From Acanthaster planci (lineage: Eukaryota > Echinodermata > Asteroidea > Valvatida > Acanthasteridae), in assembly GCF_001949145.1 (NCBI RefSeq), contig NW_019091449.1, positions 373,210 through 437,209 on the forward strand: a stretch of 64,000 bases of DNA, given 5' to 3'. The translations under genes were made by a program, and so were the position numbers. This document shows positions 11,318 through 22,044 of this stretch, in pieces. The notes beneath the pieces are model-generated. The model had not been told where the DNA came from. It did no database searches and was given only the letters and a program-made list of their open reading frames with translations. Position 1 is the first letter of the stretch. Every line of letters begins with the position of its first letter.

Positions 11318-14150
11318 TCTTTATACAATGTAGAAACAAAACCCCAGAATTGTTTTCAAGCTGGTTGTATTTCAAGTAAAACTGTCTCTTCACGGAAACA
11401 GTTTTCATACAGAAATTTCCGGAGTGCGTTGGCCCCGAAGCAATAGAACAATTCGGAGAGGTCCTGCTTCGTTGTAATGAGCTTTAAGTTCTTGTGGCCT
11501 GGAGTAACCAAAATCTGCATGAATAATAAGGAGATCAGTTCATCAGATGCTAATTCGTCATTGCACTGAATAGACGAATATGTAAGATTCTAATTAAGGG
11601 CGGAATTCATTCAAGTAAATGTGCTAACCATCCGCGTCGAATGATATTGTCACTTTCAGGGGGAAATTACTTTTTGCTTTACATTCTGTGAAGATCACAT
11701 TTCTCGCTCGTTTCACGTTGGCATGTCTGAATTTGTGCTTTGTGAAAGAAAAGCTTCCTTGAAATTGACGCCTGGACGGGGACGATTTGCAATTAAAAGG
11801 CATTAGAATGTACATGTATATCAATTATTCAGCTATTCATTCCAACTATGTTGAAAGGTTCTTTTATTTTAAATTTACATGGTGAATTATTGTGAATTTG
11901 GGGGATATTCCGGCTCACTCTCCTCACAGGTAAATTAAAAGGTTTGACTCCTGTACGTACTACATTTATTATTATAGAATGGTATGGGTGTACTTTAAAT
12001 GTTCTCGTTACATGGTGGGTTTGGCTGGAACTTGGAAACATTTGGGTACCAGAAAAGGGCTTTGCGATGAGCAGATGCCGTCTAAAAGACTTCATAAGAG
12101 GCAGTACGCGCTCTCAGCATGGCCTGAAACTTGGTGCCAATGCGTAATATAACACTAATTATGCACCTCATGTATACTATTGGTACGTTCAATTCTATCT
12201 TGCGTCACAATTTGATATGCATGTCAACAGTCTAAAACTGACCCAAGCATGGTATCACTCCCAGCATATACCAGCATAATTGTCGGCCGTTAATCAGTAT
12301 ACCCGCATGTATAACTGGTCTTGGCTTGGATGTTTAATTTAATAGTGGCCTCGTATGAGGACAGGCATTCGGGCCAACGTTGAAATGAAGATCTGATCTA
12401 ATACCATGAGATAAAAGAGAGAAAATTTTGGGGTCCCAATATTTTCAATATTTTTTAGAGCATCCAGGTATTCCTCCAGAGACGACCTTGTGAATAAACT
12501 TCCACACTTTAACCCATTGCATTTCTTCCGTATAGTGCCCATACGGTTGGATTAAAATGGCAGTTGCATTTTAGCATGAAAGTTGACCTCAAACATATAC
12601 TCAAAAATTGTAAAAAATAATTAACTTAATGAATTGTAACCCTGAGACAAATAGTAGAGTGCACCTTCTGTAAGAGCTTTTATGAACGAGGTGAGCGTAG
12701 ACGAATGAAATTAAAGAACTGTTCCCGTATCACTGCTCAAAGTCATACCAGTAAGCAAATACTGTCACTATATTGCATCAAATAAGAAAACATTAGGCCT
12801 GTGGCGAGATCACCTATGTTTTAAGGTCCAAAGTGCTTTTGTACTTTAGAATGCACTCACCCCTGACTAATGCCGCTGAATGTAGTCTTGTAAATAATTA
12901 TAGGTTAGAAAATTATTAGTACAGTCATTGGAATTTGAGGATATCTAGCACTGCCCCAGCGGATTAAAGCTGGAAGCTCGCTGGAAGCTCAAGAGGGCAG
13001 GCTCCCCTCCTACTAAGAGGGCGGGGCAGGATGTTTTTGCCTTTAAACTATAATGGAGAAACGTACTGTTTTGGATTCTTTCATTTTCTTTCTTCCCCAA
13101 GACTGTAACCCCCTAATGTTATTCTCAACCCTTATGACAGGCCCTAAAAGGTTACCCAAAGAAATCACCAAATCTTTCACTCCCCCATAACCCCCCCCCA
13201 AAAAAAACTTGATTATGCATCCATCCTTGTACCGACTGGGGCATAGGAAGAATGAGTGGTGTGTTTCTTCGCTATTCTGATTCTCTTCCTTAGGTAGGCA
13301 GTCATTGAAGCTGGCTGTGTGTGGGTGGGAGGGGAGTATTCTTGACCACAATATACAAACAATATTTGCTAGTAGTTCTGTTCATAGATGATAACTAATA
13401 ATTCGTGTAACAAGAGACTGAAATTTGCACAGATGCCGGTGATCATTTCCCTTCTAAATTTGCAATTTGCACCCCGAAAAGATAAATAACAGAGAGACAA
13501 TTGAATTTTATTAGTCATGTTCAATATGTTGTTGAATTATTTTCATGCAGCATTCTCGCCTGTAAATTTACACAAAAGACTCCCATGGTCATACATCACT
13601 GATCTCTTATCTGCCCCAACATGTTGTGTGATACATTTTTTGTAATGCCCAGCAAAATGTAATAAATCGTTTCTTTCAAAACATTAAATTAAGCAAGCGA
13701 TAAACGTTGACAACGTGCACCAGAGTTTGTGCAAAATCGAATTGAATTTGTTTGGACGAGAAAAACGATGGCAATGGGTCATTATGAAATGTCTTTTTGG
13801 GACAACAAAGACACAAGCATACAACCAAATCATTCGAAATTAAGTTACAAAAATGATGCCGTTAATACTGACAGCTGTTTGTCTCACATTATGATCGCGC
13901 TAAACCTCGCCTGCCGTGATGGGTAGCAGTACAGAAACAATGAGGAAATTGAAACCTAATTTATTGGACCGTATTATGTCGAAAAACAGTTATGTGATAA
14001 CAAAAGCATGGCATAGAAGCTGATAATGTGATAGTCCAAACACAAAGTAAGCCAACGCCAGCAGGCCGCCTCCCTCAAGCATCATGAAAAAAATACCAGC
14101 ATCAAATTATTCAACACTGCCAGATCATACGCAGCCCGGTATGCCGGCTG
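11318..14150. other. Intergenic, no gene recognised
   Basis: AT-rich non-coding sequence. A small local duplication of GCTGGAAGCTC lies at about 12969-12990. No gene is recognised. Confidence 0.4.
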
Positions 14151-14300
14151 GATGACAACAGCTACATCTTTTGTTCGGCGGGCCCGCGGGCTACGCGACC
14201 AGCCGTGACGCCGTCCACACATTTATAAGCGCCAATCCGCTGCGTTGGCGTGGTTGGCTGAAATGAGTATAAATACCCAGAGCATCATTTCTCACAATTT
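14150..14300 (+). promoter_or_regulatory. TATA promoter, probably of the SKI/SNO/DAC-like gene
   Basis: A locally GC- and CpG-rich stretch holds a CCAAT element (GCGCCAATCC, about 14230), an inverted GTTGGC nearby, and a canonical TATAAATA at 14268-14275. About 25-30 bases downstream is TCACAATTT, a plausible start site near 14295-14300. This is the strongest core promoter in the window. The next downstream plus-strand gene begins coding at 18324, and the segment from here runs to a good splice donor at 14515, so I assign it to that gene by inference. Confidence 0.55.
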
Positions 14301-14515
14301 TGTTAATGTGCTGGTACCGCGATCGCGTGCAAGCTGCCGGATCTGTCCACGAAGCCACAACAGCAGTTCAGCAACTCAACACTTTTCTATAGAAGTTCTT
14401 AACACACAGTTGTAACGACGCAGCGCACGCATAACCTCATGGACAGGGCGAACTGGTGTGTGCAATTCGCATGCTCATGTTGAATAATTTTTGGAACTGG
14501 TCGCACTAAAATCAG
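14298..14515 (+). other. Candidate non-coding leader exon with two upstream ORFs
   Basis: The segment runs from the predicted start site below the TATA box to ATCAG|GTAGGA, a good 5' splice site at 14515/14516. It contains two complete short upstream ORFs: ATG at 14306 to TAG at 14390-14392 (28 codons), and ATG at 14439 to TGA at 14481-14483 (14 codons). Splicing to the acceptor at 18309 would give a leader followed by the main ATG at 18324. Upstream ORFs of this kind commonly lower translation of the main frame, but that is inference. Confidence 0.4.
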
Positions 14516-17500
14516 GTAGGAACTTTAACATGTTAGACCATTTTTCCCGCAGCTATCGGAAAATCACTACGTTGTTGAGTTGAGGCTTTCTGTGTGCAAA
14601 ACTGGTGAATGGGTGGCATGCATTAACTCTGCAGTATACCGTGACGTGTGTGTAAGTCCATCATGCCTGCCTGCATCTGTACTCGTTATGCTTGATGATT
14701 ATTATAGCAGGTTACTATACGTAACGCACGCGCCACGATTAGGCTGTCTTTCCGCAGTTCAGCGATCGAATTACAGAGGTGACTTGAGACTGCCGAATAA
14801 ATTACCCTTACTCTATGTCAATACACTTTGGTTTAGGACTGAGACCAATATGTGAACTTATCCGAAGAATCCTGCACGGAAATTCAATTTTGTGTTATAC
14901 CAGTAAAAAGTAGAGTTACCGTAGTGATGTGCTGTGAGTGTATAACTCTCACGAACTGTGTGACGCTGAATTCGAACATGTTTTTAAGGTCTTGTTGCAA
15001 ATAGGGCGTAACGGTTACCAGTGGCATAGCGGGGGGGGGGGAGCACATGCCCCCACAAATTATCGGTGTAGCCCCCAGGTGCCTCCAACAAAAAACAAAC
15101 AAAAACGCATGAATGGATATTGAACAAGGCTAACAAAAACTTGCCCCCCAAAACCGCACCACTGAAAGCTCGTGTCTCCAATAAGATACTGGCGCCCCAC
15201 TTTGCCCCCTCTAGTAAAGCCTAGCCACGCCTTCGACGGTTACTAACGAATTTGTTCTCTTTCATACCACTAACTAGTGCATGCAGAATAGAGCAAAAAT
15301 AACAAAAGAAAGCAAAATATGAAATCCTAACTGCAACAAAAGTGGTGATGCGAGGAGTCACACAGTGAGCCGAGGCTCGTTCTTAAGTTATAGAAGCAAA
15401 CAGTGTCTTAATGAAAATGAGATATAGGCCTAAGCCTAATCAAAATATATTGAAATTATATAATAAGCCTATATAGGTATCACCCAAAAAAAGAAATTCA
15501 CTTTTGACTTTTGTCAAGATGGGTGCGAGTACCCGAACTTAATTTGAGTTCAAGGAATAAAGCAGGTTTTTTTTATGTATGAGCATTGTTTCTGTCGATG
15601 GAGTGAGGTGAAAATCACAGAAAACTTGTTTGATTTGGCATGGTTAGGGTTAATGTGTAAAATAAACCGGTTGCTTTATATCGTCAATGCTTAAACTTTC
15701 CATTTCATGGTACATGCAGTTGGCTCCGGTCCATCTGCACATTCAAATTCCACGGCGAATAAAAATGAAACTGAAGGTGCTCGAAATTTCCGCGACACGA
15801 GAGTGCAAACTCGTGTTTGTCAGAGTAAACAGTGTCTCACATAACTCATCGTGCAAGTCCGTGAATAAATGCAGTCAGTTAAAGTCTCATAATTTAACAT
15901 AATTATGATTATATCCATGGCTTGAAGGATATAAGTTTAAATGACTGAATTTGCACAGAAATATCAATGAAGCTACACGCCTTGGCCTATACCAGTAATG
16001 CCCGATGAAATAAATAATCCTATACTCTCTTTGTTTTGGACCGAACCGGAGAATAACTTGTTCAATATTTTTTGCTAAATGAAAGTTTAACGAAAACGAT
16101 TTCAAATAGTTTCAAGAGGTCAGTCTGCCACTTTAAGATAACATTGCGTGCATGGGATAAGTGACACTAACTTCCCGGTGGTCGCATTAAATCCCAACAC
16201 ATTATTCACGAAATGGTCACGGGAGCTTAAGCTGGGGGCGTATGTCGAGCATATGGCCATGGAGGCGCCATGTCAAACGTGACAGAAGTTCGGGGGTTCT
16301 TGAATGCAACAGTTTCGTCATTCCAGAAAGTAGTGTCCATTCCTTAATTCGCTCATCGTTCAAAGCATCTGCATTATGGGCAGCGAATCCTTCGATACAG
16401 CAGGGCTATTTGTAGGTATCAACATCAAATCAAACAACTCCATAGTCCCAAACATAAAAAACAAAGGACTCCGGAACAGCCCGTTTCTGTTCCAACTTAC
16501 ACATGCATAATTCTTGGCATAGTGCCAACACGCGATTTTACTTTCCAATAAACGCTAACAATGATTGTCTATCTCATTGTGTAAGCCACAGCGGGGCTAA
16601 ATTCTATCAAAGCTGGACTACAGACTAGCATGCGTGGTAGTGGTCTATTTCTCTTTCAAATGTTTCATACAGATTCATGTAAAGCCATGTCGGATATAAT
16701 GGCGGTCATGCCCCCAGGGGAAACATAATTTGGTTTATGCTTGAATTATGATAAGAAAATGTAGCTATTTCATTGTCCTGGTTTTCTGAAGCATGTAAAA
16801 AGTCCCCCTCTCTAAACTTAAGACCCCTGAAAGGCTACAAAAGATTAAGTAAAGAAATTTCAAACATTTTAGCCTCCCCCCAAGTAAAAGTGGTTCTAGA
16901 TTCCACCTTGATTGGACGTGGATCACTGTGTGAAGCCTTAAGCCCAGAGTATGCCATGCGTCACAGCAAGGTACGGCAGCTGATAACGCTAACATGTAAC
17001 ATTATTTTTATTGGGCCATCTGCATCCAACTTATATATATTGTGTACCTCCAATGTTGCACCCAACAAAACGAATACAACTTGTCTTCTCTCTTATAGGG
17101 TGGAACTACGCGCGTACATGTACTACTAACCTGCGCTACTCCATTATCGCTTCCCCCTTCATTATTAAGTCTGATCCAAAACTACTCGCCTACCGCTTGC
17201 TACAGCGTCAACGCCAAGTTGAAAAGCGAAATAGGAATCTTTTGCCCTTATGCACGAATCACGTGCATGCCCAGCGCAATTTAGTAACATTGCCAGCTCT
17301 GCTCACGCGAGAATAACATGAACGTGTACTCACTGAGACAGCATCTAGTAACTCCAATATCTCTGTGGCTGGTAGAGCAGATGGGAAATATGATACTGCA
17401 TTTGCAATTTCGAAAGACCTTGACTTTCGTTCAGAGAGAAAACAGGCATGGCCACAAGAGCAGTGGTAGTAGTCATTTTCCAGCCTGCAACAGAGTATTT

Positions 17501-18309
17501 TGTCGTCAAAATTACTGGCCTGCATTCTCATTAGAAGGTGCAGAGTTTTGTACGAGGGAAATCACATGGATCACTGTGTATTTGCGAATTATTAAGACAT
17601 AAAAATTGGAAGCGTATGCTTTTGGTCAGCCATCACTTGTCGACCTCTGGTCGATTTTCCCTGGTAACCTATCCAAGAAATATATCTACGGTATCTGGCA
17701 AACACAAAGTGGCCACTAATGGCCAATTACCAAACATGTCCTAGATTGACAGTTCAAGCTTAAATGACAAACGTTTTATTGTACATGCAAAGAAGTAGTA
17801 TGTCCATGCTAAGAATCCTGAGCACTATCTGGTTTGCCAAGGGCATTGATTCTCTAGAGTTCATGCTTTTAGAGGCTCCTTCATCGAGTTAATGTGTACA
17901 TGTGGTTATGCTTTTTTTTGGCAGGAATGATACGATAAACGTGGGAATTCTGCCAACCGATGGCCATTCCACACTGATGTAATCGATGCCGTTCCGACAA
18001 GCTGAGTCAACCTGGCCGTCACTAAGATAACCTGAAGGTTGTACCGTGTCACATCCATGGACATTGGACTCGACCGACGAAACAAGCAACAGGCTGCGCT
18101 TGATTGGCATTTCATAAAGGACTAAAGAATCGAATTTGTAGACCTGCTCCATAAAACAGCAGTCCCACAAAAGAACATGGCACAAATGTTTGATGTCCTT
18201 TTCTCATCCTGACACAAGATCACTGACAATGAAAGTCCTTCGCCAAAGACAATATTTTTGAGCATAACTAAAGAAGGGAGGTTTGTGTCGGTTATACACC
18301 TCCCTACAG
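14516..18309 (+). other. Predicted 3.8-kb leader intron
   Basis: The interval starts GTAGGA and ends at TATACACCTCCCTACAG (18309), a pyrimidine-rich acceptor 14 bases before the main ATG. It contains a hAT-like MITE at 15019-15235 with a perfect target duplication. No coding exon is recognised. The open frames at 16773-17129 and 17011-17316 look like chance. Confidence 0.4.
15019..15235. mobile_element. hAT-like MITE, 217 bp, perfect 8-bp target duplication
   Basis: The element starts CAGTGGCATAGC and ends GCCACGCCTTCG; read inward from each end, the termini agree at 7 of 12 positions, with mostly transitions. It is flanked on both sides by ACGGTTAC (15011-15018 and 15236-15243), an exact 8-bp duplication, which is the size made by hAT transposases. 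It carries G- and C-runs near its ends and no coding capacity, so it moved in trans. Confidence 0.8.
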
Positions 18310-18323
18310 ACACAACAGACATT

Positions 18324-21300
18324 ATGGATACGAAACACTCATGTAGAAGTTCCCGTATATCAGCGCACTTGGATGCTCCACCAACATCTCACCTGAAGGC
18401 TTCTGATGGTACACCAAGAGCAGCTGAGTCCCTTTCAGCAACATTAACAACTACCGACGTAAACCCCGCGATGTACCACAATAGAAACTTCTCCAGCGAG
18501 TTTCTCAAGTACCACACATCGGCAACAAACGCCCACAAACTGCGTCAACTGAGCGTCGGCGCCTCCGATTTTAGTAGTGAAAATGTCAGTATCCGAGGAC
18601 CCAAGGTCCCACAGGACTACCACTCCAGATCAATGATCTTGGGAAGCGCCTTCACAAACCAAGATTTGAACTGGAGACAATCATTTCGAGACATGCCTAA
18701 CGAACTTCTGTCTCCCAAAGCAGTAGCGGTGGATCAAAGCAAGCAGTGGCCCATTAACGTAACACCGAAGTTCGAAGACAAACACGTTGCAGAGTTTCAC
18801 ATGTCTGGTGCATGTAATCAGAGCCTGCCATCTACCGTTAATCAACTTCAGATGCGGGGCCGGCCAGATATGCATCCTTACGCTATGAATGACGATAGAT
18901 TTGCCTTCTCTGGCATTACACATGCTTCCTCTCTGGACTTATCTTGTGGCAGACATAGGGAGAGCGCCTTTTCCAGGCCTCACTCCCATGCAGTGTCACC
19001 TGTTGCATACAGTTCCCTTGATATGGAGATTCGTCGCCTTCGAGGAATGATAACAAGAGTGGAGATGCTTAGAGAAAAGTACAAATATCAGGAGGGAACA
19101 CTGCAGTATCCCAGGCCGCTTGTCGAGACATACCCGCAAGAGGTTCATAGTGGTCCCTTATCGGCTGTTGAACGTAATGGTTTGATGCCTTGGTACATGC
19201 AAGATCAGAGGCAGCAAGTCACTTGCACAGAAAATAGATTCATCCACTCAAGAGGTTCAGCCACTCCATACCAGCAAGATGCACCCCATCTGTACGAGCA
19301 GAAACCTGACAAAAACGTAAATGTTCAAAAGCAGCGGGTAAATCGGCGGGCAAGGTCTGCGACTGTTTTGGATAGGGAGTTTCAAAGAGCTTACCTTCAC
19401 GAGACCCAAAAAGATATGATGCCAAGAATTGTGGACGTTCGGAGTTTAGCCCATGGGGACGGGCAAGCTACATACCCCGAGAAACCACATAGGTTACACC
19501 CCGAAATTTCTCAACCAAAAGTGCCATGCAACCCCAAACATAGTATGAGACTGTCCACCGATTCCAGAAATGAGACAGAAAGCGTGGAGTCCCTGGATAG
19601 CGGTGTTGAATGTATGTCTTCACCCACTGACATCCAGGCTCAACGAAGCTTAGTATATGGGTATGGCCGGCTCAGACAGATGGAAGATATGTATGTTAAA
19701 GAAGAGCCTATAAGCAAACTAGACTCTCACCAGCCGTTGCATTATCAGTCCTCTTTCAATCCTAGGTACCCGTGTACATCACATGGCGCTCTGTACCATG
19801 AACAAAGCTCCGACTCGCCGTCATCACCACTGTCAACTGCAAAAAACACAAAGAAGCGGGTTATTCAAGACAACGTAGTTCAGGCTATGGCCAAGAAGCC
19901 CAAAAGTGGAGTCAGCGACTTGGGCGCTGATGACAACATTTCCAAACCCATATCAAATAGGACCCATATTCCCTGCTCTGTGGCTTGGGAAGAAAATGAC
20001 CGTGCTCTCGATCTAAGATTGAAGAAGCGGCACACTCCTGACAGGGATGATCCGAACGACTCAACAAGAAACTGTCAGATGCAGACTCATTCAAATCCTG
20101 GAAATATCGCAGAGAACGGTGCAATAAGACTCTCCATGCGGTCTGATACAGGCGTAGTGGTACCTTCGAAAATTTCTCAGGCAGTGGAGCTCTGTGCCGA
20201 CAGCTGTCCTGGAATTCTTCACCATCACGGGACAGCCACATCTACGGAAGACTTGGTCGCTCTGTCTGTAAAGCTGGCAAATGAGGTTCCCCGAGGAAAG
20301 GGAGGTAAGGAGCCCTCGGGGAACATGACTCGAAATCATCAGCTAGAAACAAGAGGACGTTTTATCTCCAAGCTTATGGAGAGAGCTGAGGGCATGTTGT
20401 TTGAAGGACCAGATTCAGCTCGTAGCACCAAGGAAAACGAAACTCGTGCCCAAGTACAAACCACGGTATCTACCTCTGATAGCACAGAGTTGAAGAACGC
20501 GACCTCGAAGTCACTTTCTGGGAATGCCATGCAGGAAAGAATCTGTACCAGTACTGCGCGAGCAGAACACTCGAGCAAAAAGCCCAACTCAACTGAGCCA
20601 GATCCCACAACGAGGGTTCCTGGGACTAATAACCCATTATACATTGACATAATGGTGAACGAGGCTTTTCGCGTTTTTAAGTCTCCACCTTCCGATGAGG
20701 AAATTGAAAAGCAGGACACTTCCATCTCATTTGATTCTCCAGGCGAGAAAAAGGAGAGGTCTATGTGCAACTCTCCACGTCCGTCAGTTATTAGGCATAA
20801 TGGGACTGACTCCTTCAACATCCCTGCTGCGGCTTCACTTCTGAGTGATCCCACAAATATCGATAAAGTAGCAAGCACATCCGTTGTCAGCGAACCCACT
20901 AAAGACAAGTCAGGCCCGTGTTTGGAGAAGCCACGTAATTCGACGCCCCGACACATTCAAACGTCTGAACCTCAGCCCGCGCAAACCTACACACAACAGC
21001 CCACTCAAACTGCTACGCTACAAAATGCTCCAAACTCTACACCACATTCCACTCAAAACTGTACACCACATCCCACCAAAAACTCTGCACCGCAACCCAA
21101 CCAGAATTCCACCACCACTCCCCTACCACAGCGTTCGCCTACTGTAAAAGTCAAGCTCTCGGATGTTCGAGTAACGGTCCGTCCGCTGCAACCGATTGCG
21201 CCAAAACCTGTCATCCAACTAGGCTCGCCCATCCATATCCAGGCAGTCCCCAGGGTCTTCGCTGAAGGTTTAACCAAAGTTCCACCCACAAATCAACAGA

Positions 21301-21830
21301 GCAAATCGAGTACAGCCGATGATCTAAGGGACTCTTCGTCAGAGTCGACTTGCTTTGCTCCCAATTTTCTCATCCCCACAGAAGACGGGTTCCGGCGCAT
21401 GCAGAAAGTGGACGGTAAGACTCAGGAGATATACCGGGTGACAGTGCAGTCACAGGAGGGTGTGCAGGCGCCAATTTCCCGCAAGCAGTTCCAGAAGGTC
21501 TATAGTGTGTACTACCGTGAAATGACTTTCCCCTGCGTGCTGCGCACCGACGTGCCCTTTGTACCCACCCTGCTTCTGGTGCAAGACCTATTTCCTGGGA
21601 TCAAGGCGTCCGAAGTCTGCAAAGCGATGCAGCACTGCAACATACTCAACCGTTACATGATACGCCACGAGCAGGAGGCCCTTCAGGAGCCGCTGAGGAG
21701 ACGAGGCATCACCAGCTGCAAATTGCTGCCCCTGGATGAGTTCCATGATAAGTGGGAGGAGATACTGCACCACATACCAAACACGCAAACCTTAGGAGCT
21801 CAGAACGAAGAAATCAGCAGAAAGACTTAA
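18324..21830 (+). CDS. Large disordered protein with C-terminal SKI/SNO/DAC-like domain
   Basis: An uninterrupted frame of 1168 codons. The first ATG of the frame is at 18324 (the frame is open back to a stop at 18210 but has no earlier ATG), and a good acceptor ends at 18309. Residues 1-1010 are polar and low-complexity. They include a short amphipathic helix with leucine spacing (about 233-262), a VKEE SUMOylation-type site (458-461), a bipartite basic cluster (507-527) fitting nuclear import, ALDLRLKK (561-568) resembling a CtBP-binding motif, and a Thr/Gln/Pro-rich repeat tract (about 878-937). Residues about 1068-1151 resemble the SKI/SNO/DAC fold: FPCVLRTD, then an LLLVQDLFPG helix, HEQEALQ, and SCKLLPLDEF, comparable with the CKLL..(K/D)(D/E)F segment of Dachshund. 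Known members are nuclear transcriptional co-regulators, so a nuclear corepressor or cofactor role is inferred. The family assignment rests on pattern, not on a search, and I do not recognise an ortholog. Confidence 0.85.
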   Translation: MDTKHSCRSSRISAHLDAPPTSHLKASDGTPRAAESLSATLTTTDVNPAMYHNRNFSSEFLKYHTSATNAHKLRQLSVGASDFSSENVSIRGPKVPQDYHSRSMILGSAFTNQDLNWRQSFRDMPNELLSPKAVAVDQSKQWPINVTPKFEDKHVAEFHMSGACNQSLPSTVNQLQMRGRPDMHPYAMNDDRFAFSGITHASSLDLSCGRHRESAFSRPHSHAVSPVAYSSLDMEIRRLRGMITRVEMLREKYKYQEGTLQYPRPLVETYPQEVHSGPLSAVERNGLMPWYMQDQRQQVTCTENRFIHSRGSATPYQQDAPHLYEQKPDKNVNVQKQRVNRRARSATVLDREFQRAYLHETQKDMMPRIVDVRSLAHGDGQATYPEKPHRLHPEISQPKVPCNPKHSMRLSTDSRNETESVESLDSGVECMSSPTDIQAQRSLVYGYGRLRQMEDMYVKEEPISKLDSHQPLHYQSSFNPRYPCTSHGALYHEQSSDSPSSPLSTAKNTKKRVIQDNVVQAMAKKPKSGVSDLGADDNISKPISNRTHIPCSVAWEENDRALDLRLKKRHTPDRDDPNDSTRNCQMQTHSNPGNIAENGAIRLSMRSDTGVVVPSKISQAVELCADSCPGILHHHGTATSTEDLVALSVKLANEVPRGKGGKEPSGNMTRNHQLETRGRFISKLMERAEGMLFEGPDSARSTKENETRAQVQTTVSTSDSTELKNATSKSLSGNAMQERICTSTARAEHSSKKPNSTEPDPTTRVPGTNNPLYIDIMVNEAFRVFKSPPSDEEIEKQDTSISFDSPGEKKERSMCNSPRPSVIRHNGTDSFNIPAAASLLSDPTNIDKVASTSVVSEPTKDKSGPCLEKPRNSTPRHIQTSEPQPAQTYTQQPTQTATLQNAPNSTPHSTQNCTPHPTKNSAPQPNQNSTTTPLPQRSPTVKVKLSDVRVTVRPLQPIAPKPVIQLGSPIHIQAVPRVFAEGLTKVPPTNQQSKSSTADDLRDSSSESTCFAPNFLIPTEDGFRRMQKVDGKTQEIYRVTVQSQEGVQAPISRKQFQKVYSVYYREMTFPCVLRTDVPFVPTLLLVQDLFPGIKASEVCKAMQHCNILNRYMIRHEQEALQEPLRRRGITSCKLLPLDEFHDKWEEILHHIPNTQTLGAQNEEISRKT

Positions 21831-22006
21831 GGTTCAACTACCAAGACGAAAGTAGAGTTTTTGTGGAAAGAGGTTTGTTCCACCAGATCGCAATAGAAAG
21901 TTAACACTAATTATCCGACTCCCTCATGCCGTTAGTGAACGAGGCCTTTACAGTAAATGCCAATATTCAAACCGTTATTGACATGCATGCGACTATTTAC
22001 AATGCT

Positions 22007-22044
22007 AATAAAGGAAGATTAAAGTCAGTAACTCATTGAATAAA
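22007..22044 (+). terminator. Two polyadenylation signals
   Basis: AATAAA occurs at 22007-22012 and again at 22039-22044, about 180-215 bases after the stop codon of the large gene. Either would give a short 3' UTR. Confidence 0.55.

Noticed and set aside
20339-20956. 205-codon minus-strand frame
   Set aside because: It lies entirely antisense to the large plus-strand gene and has no family character; it is a shadow frame.
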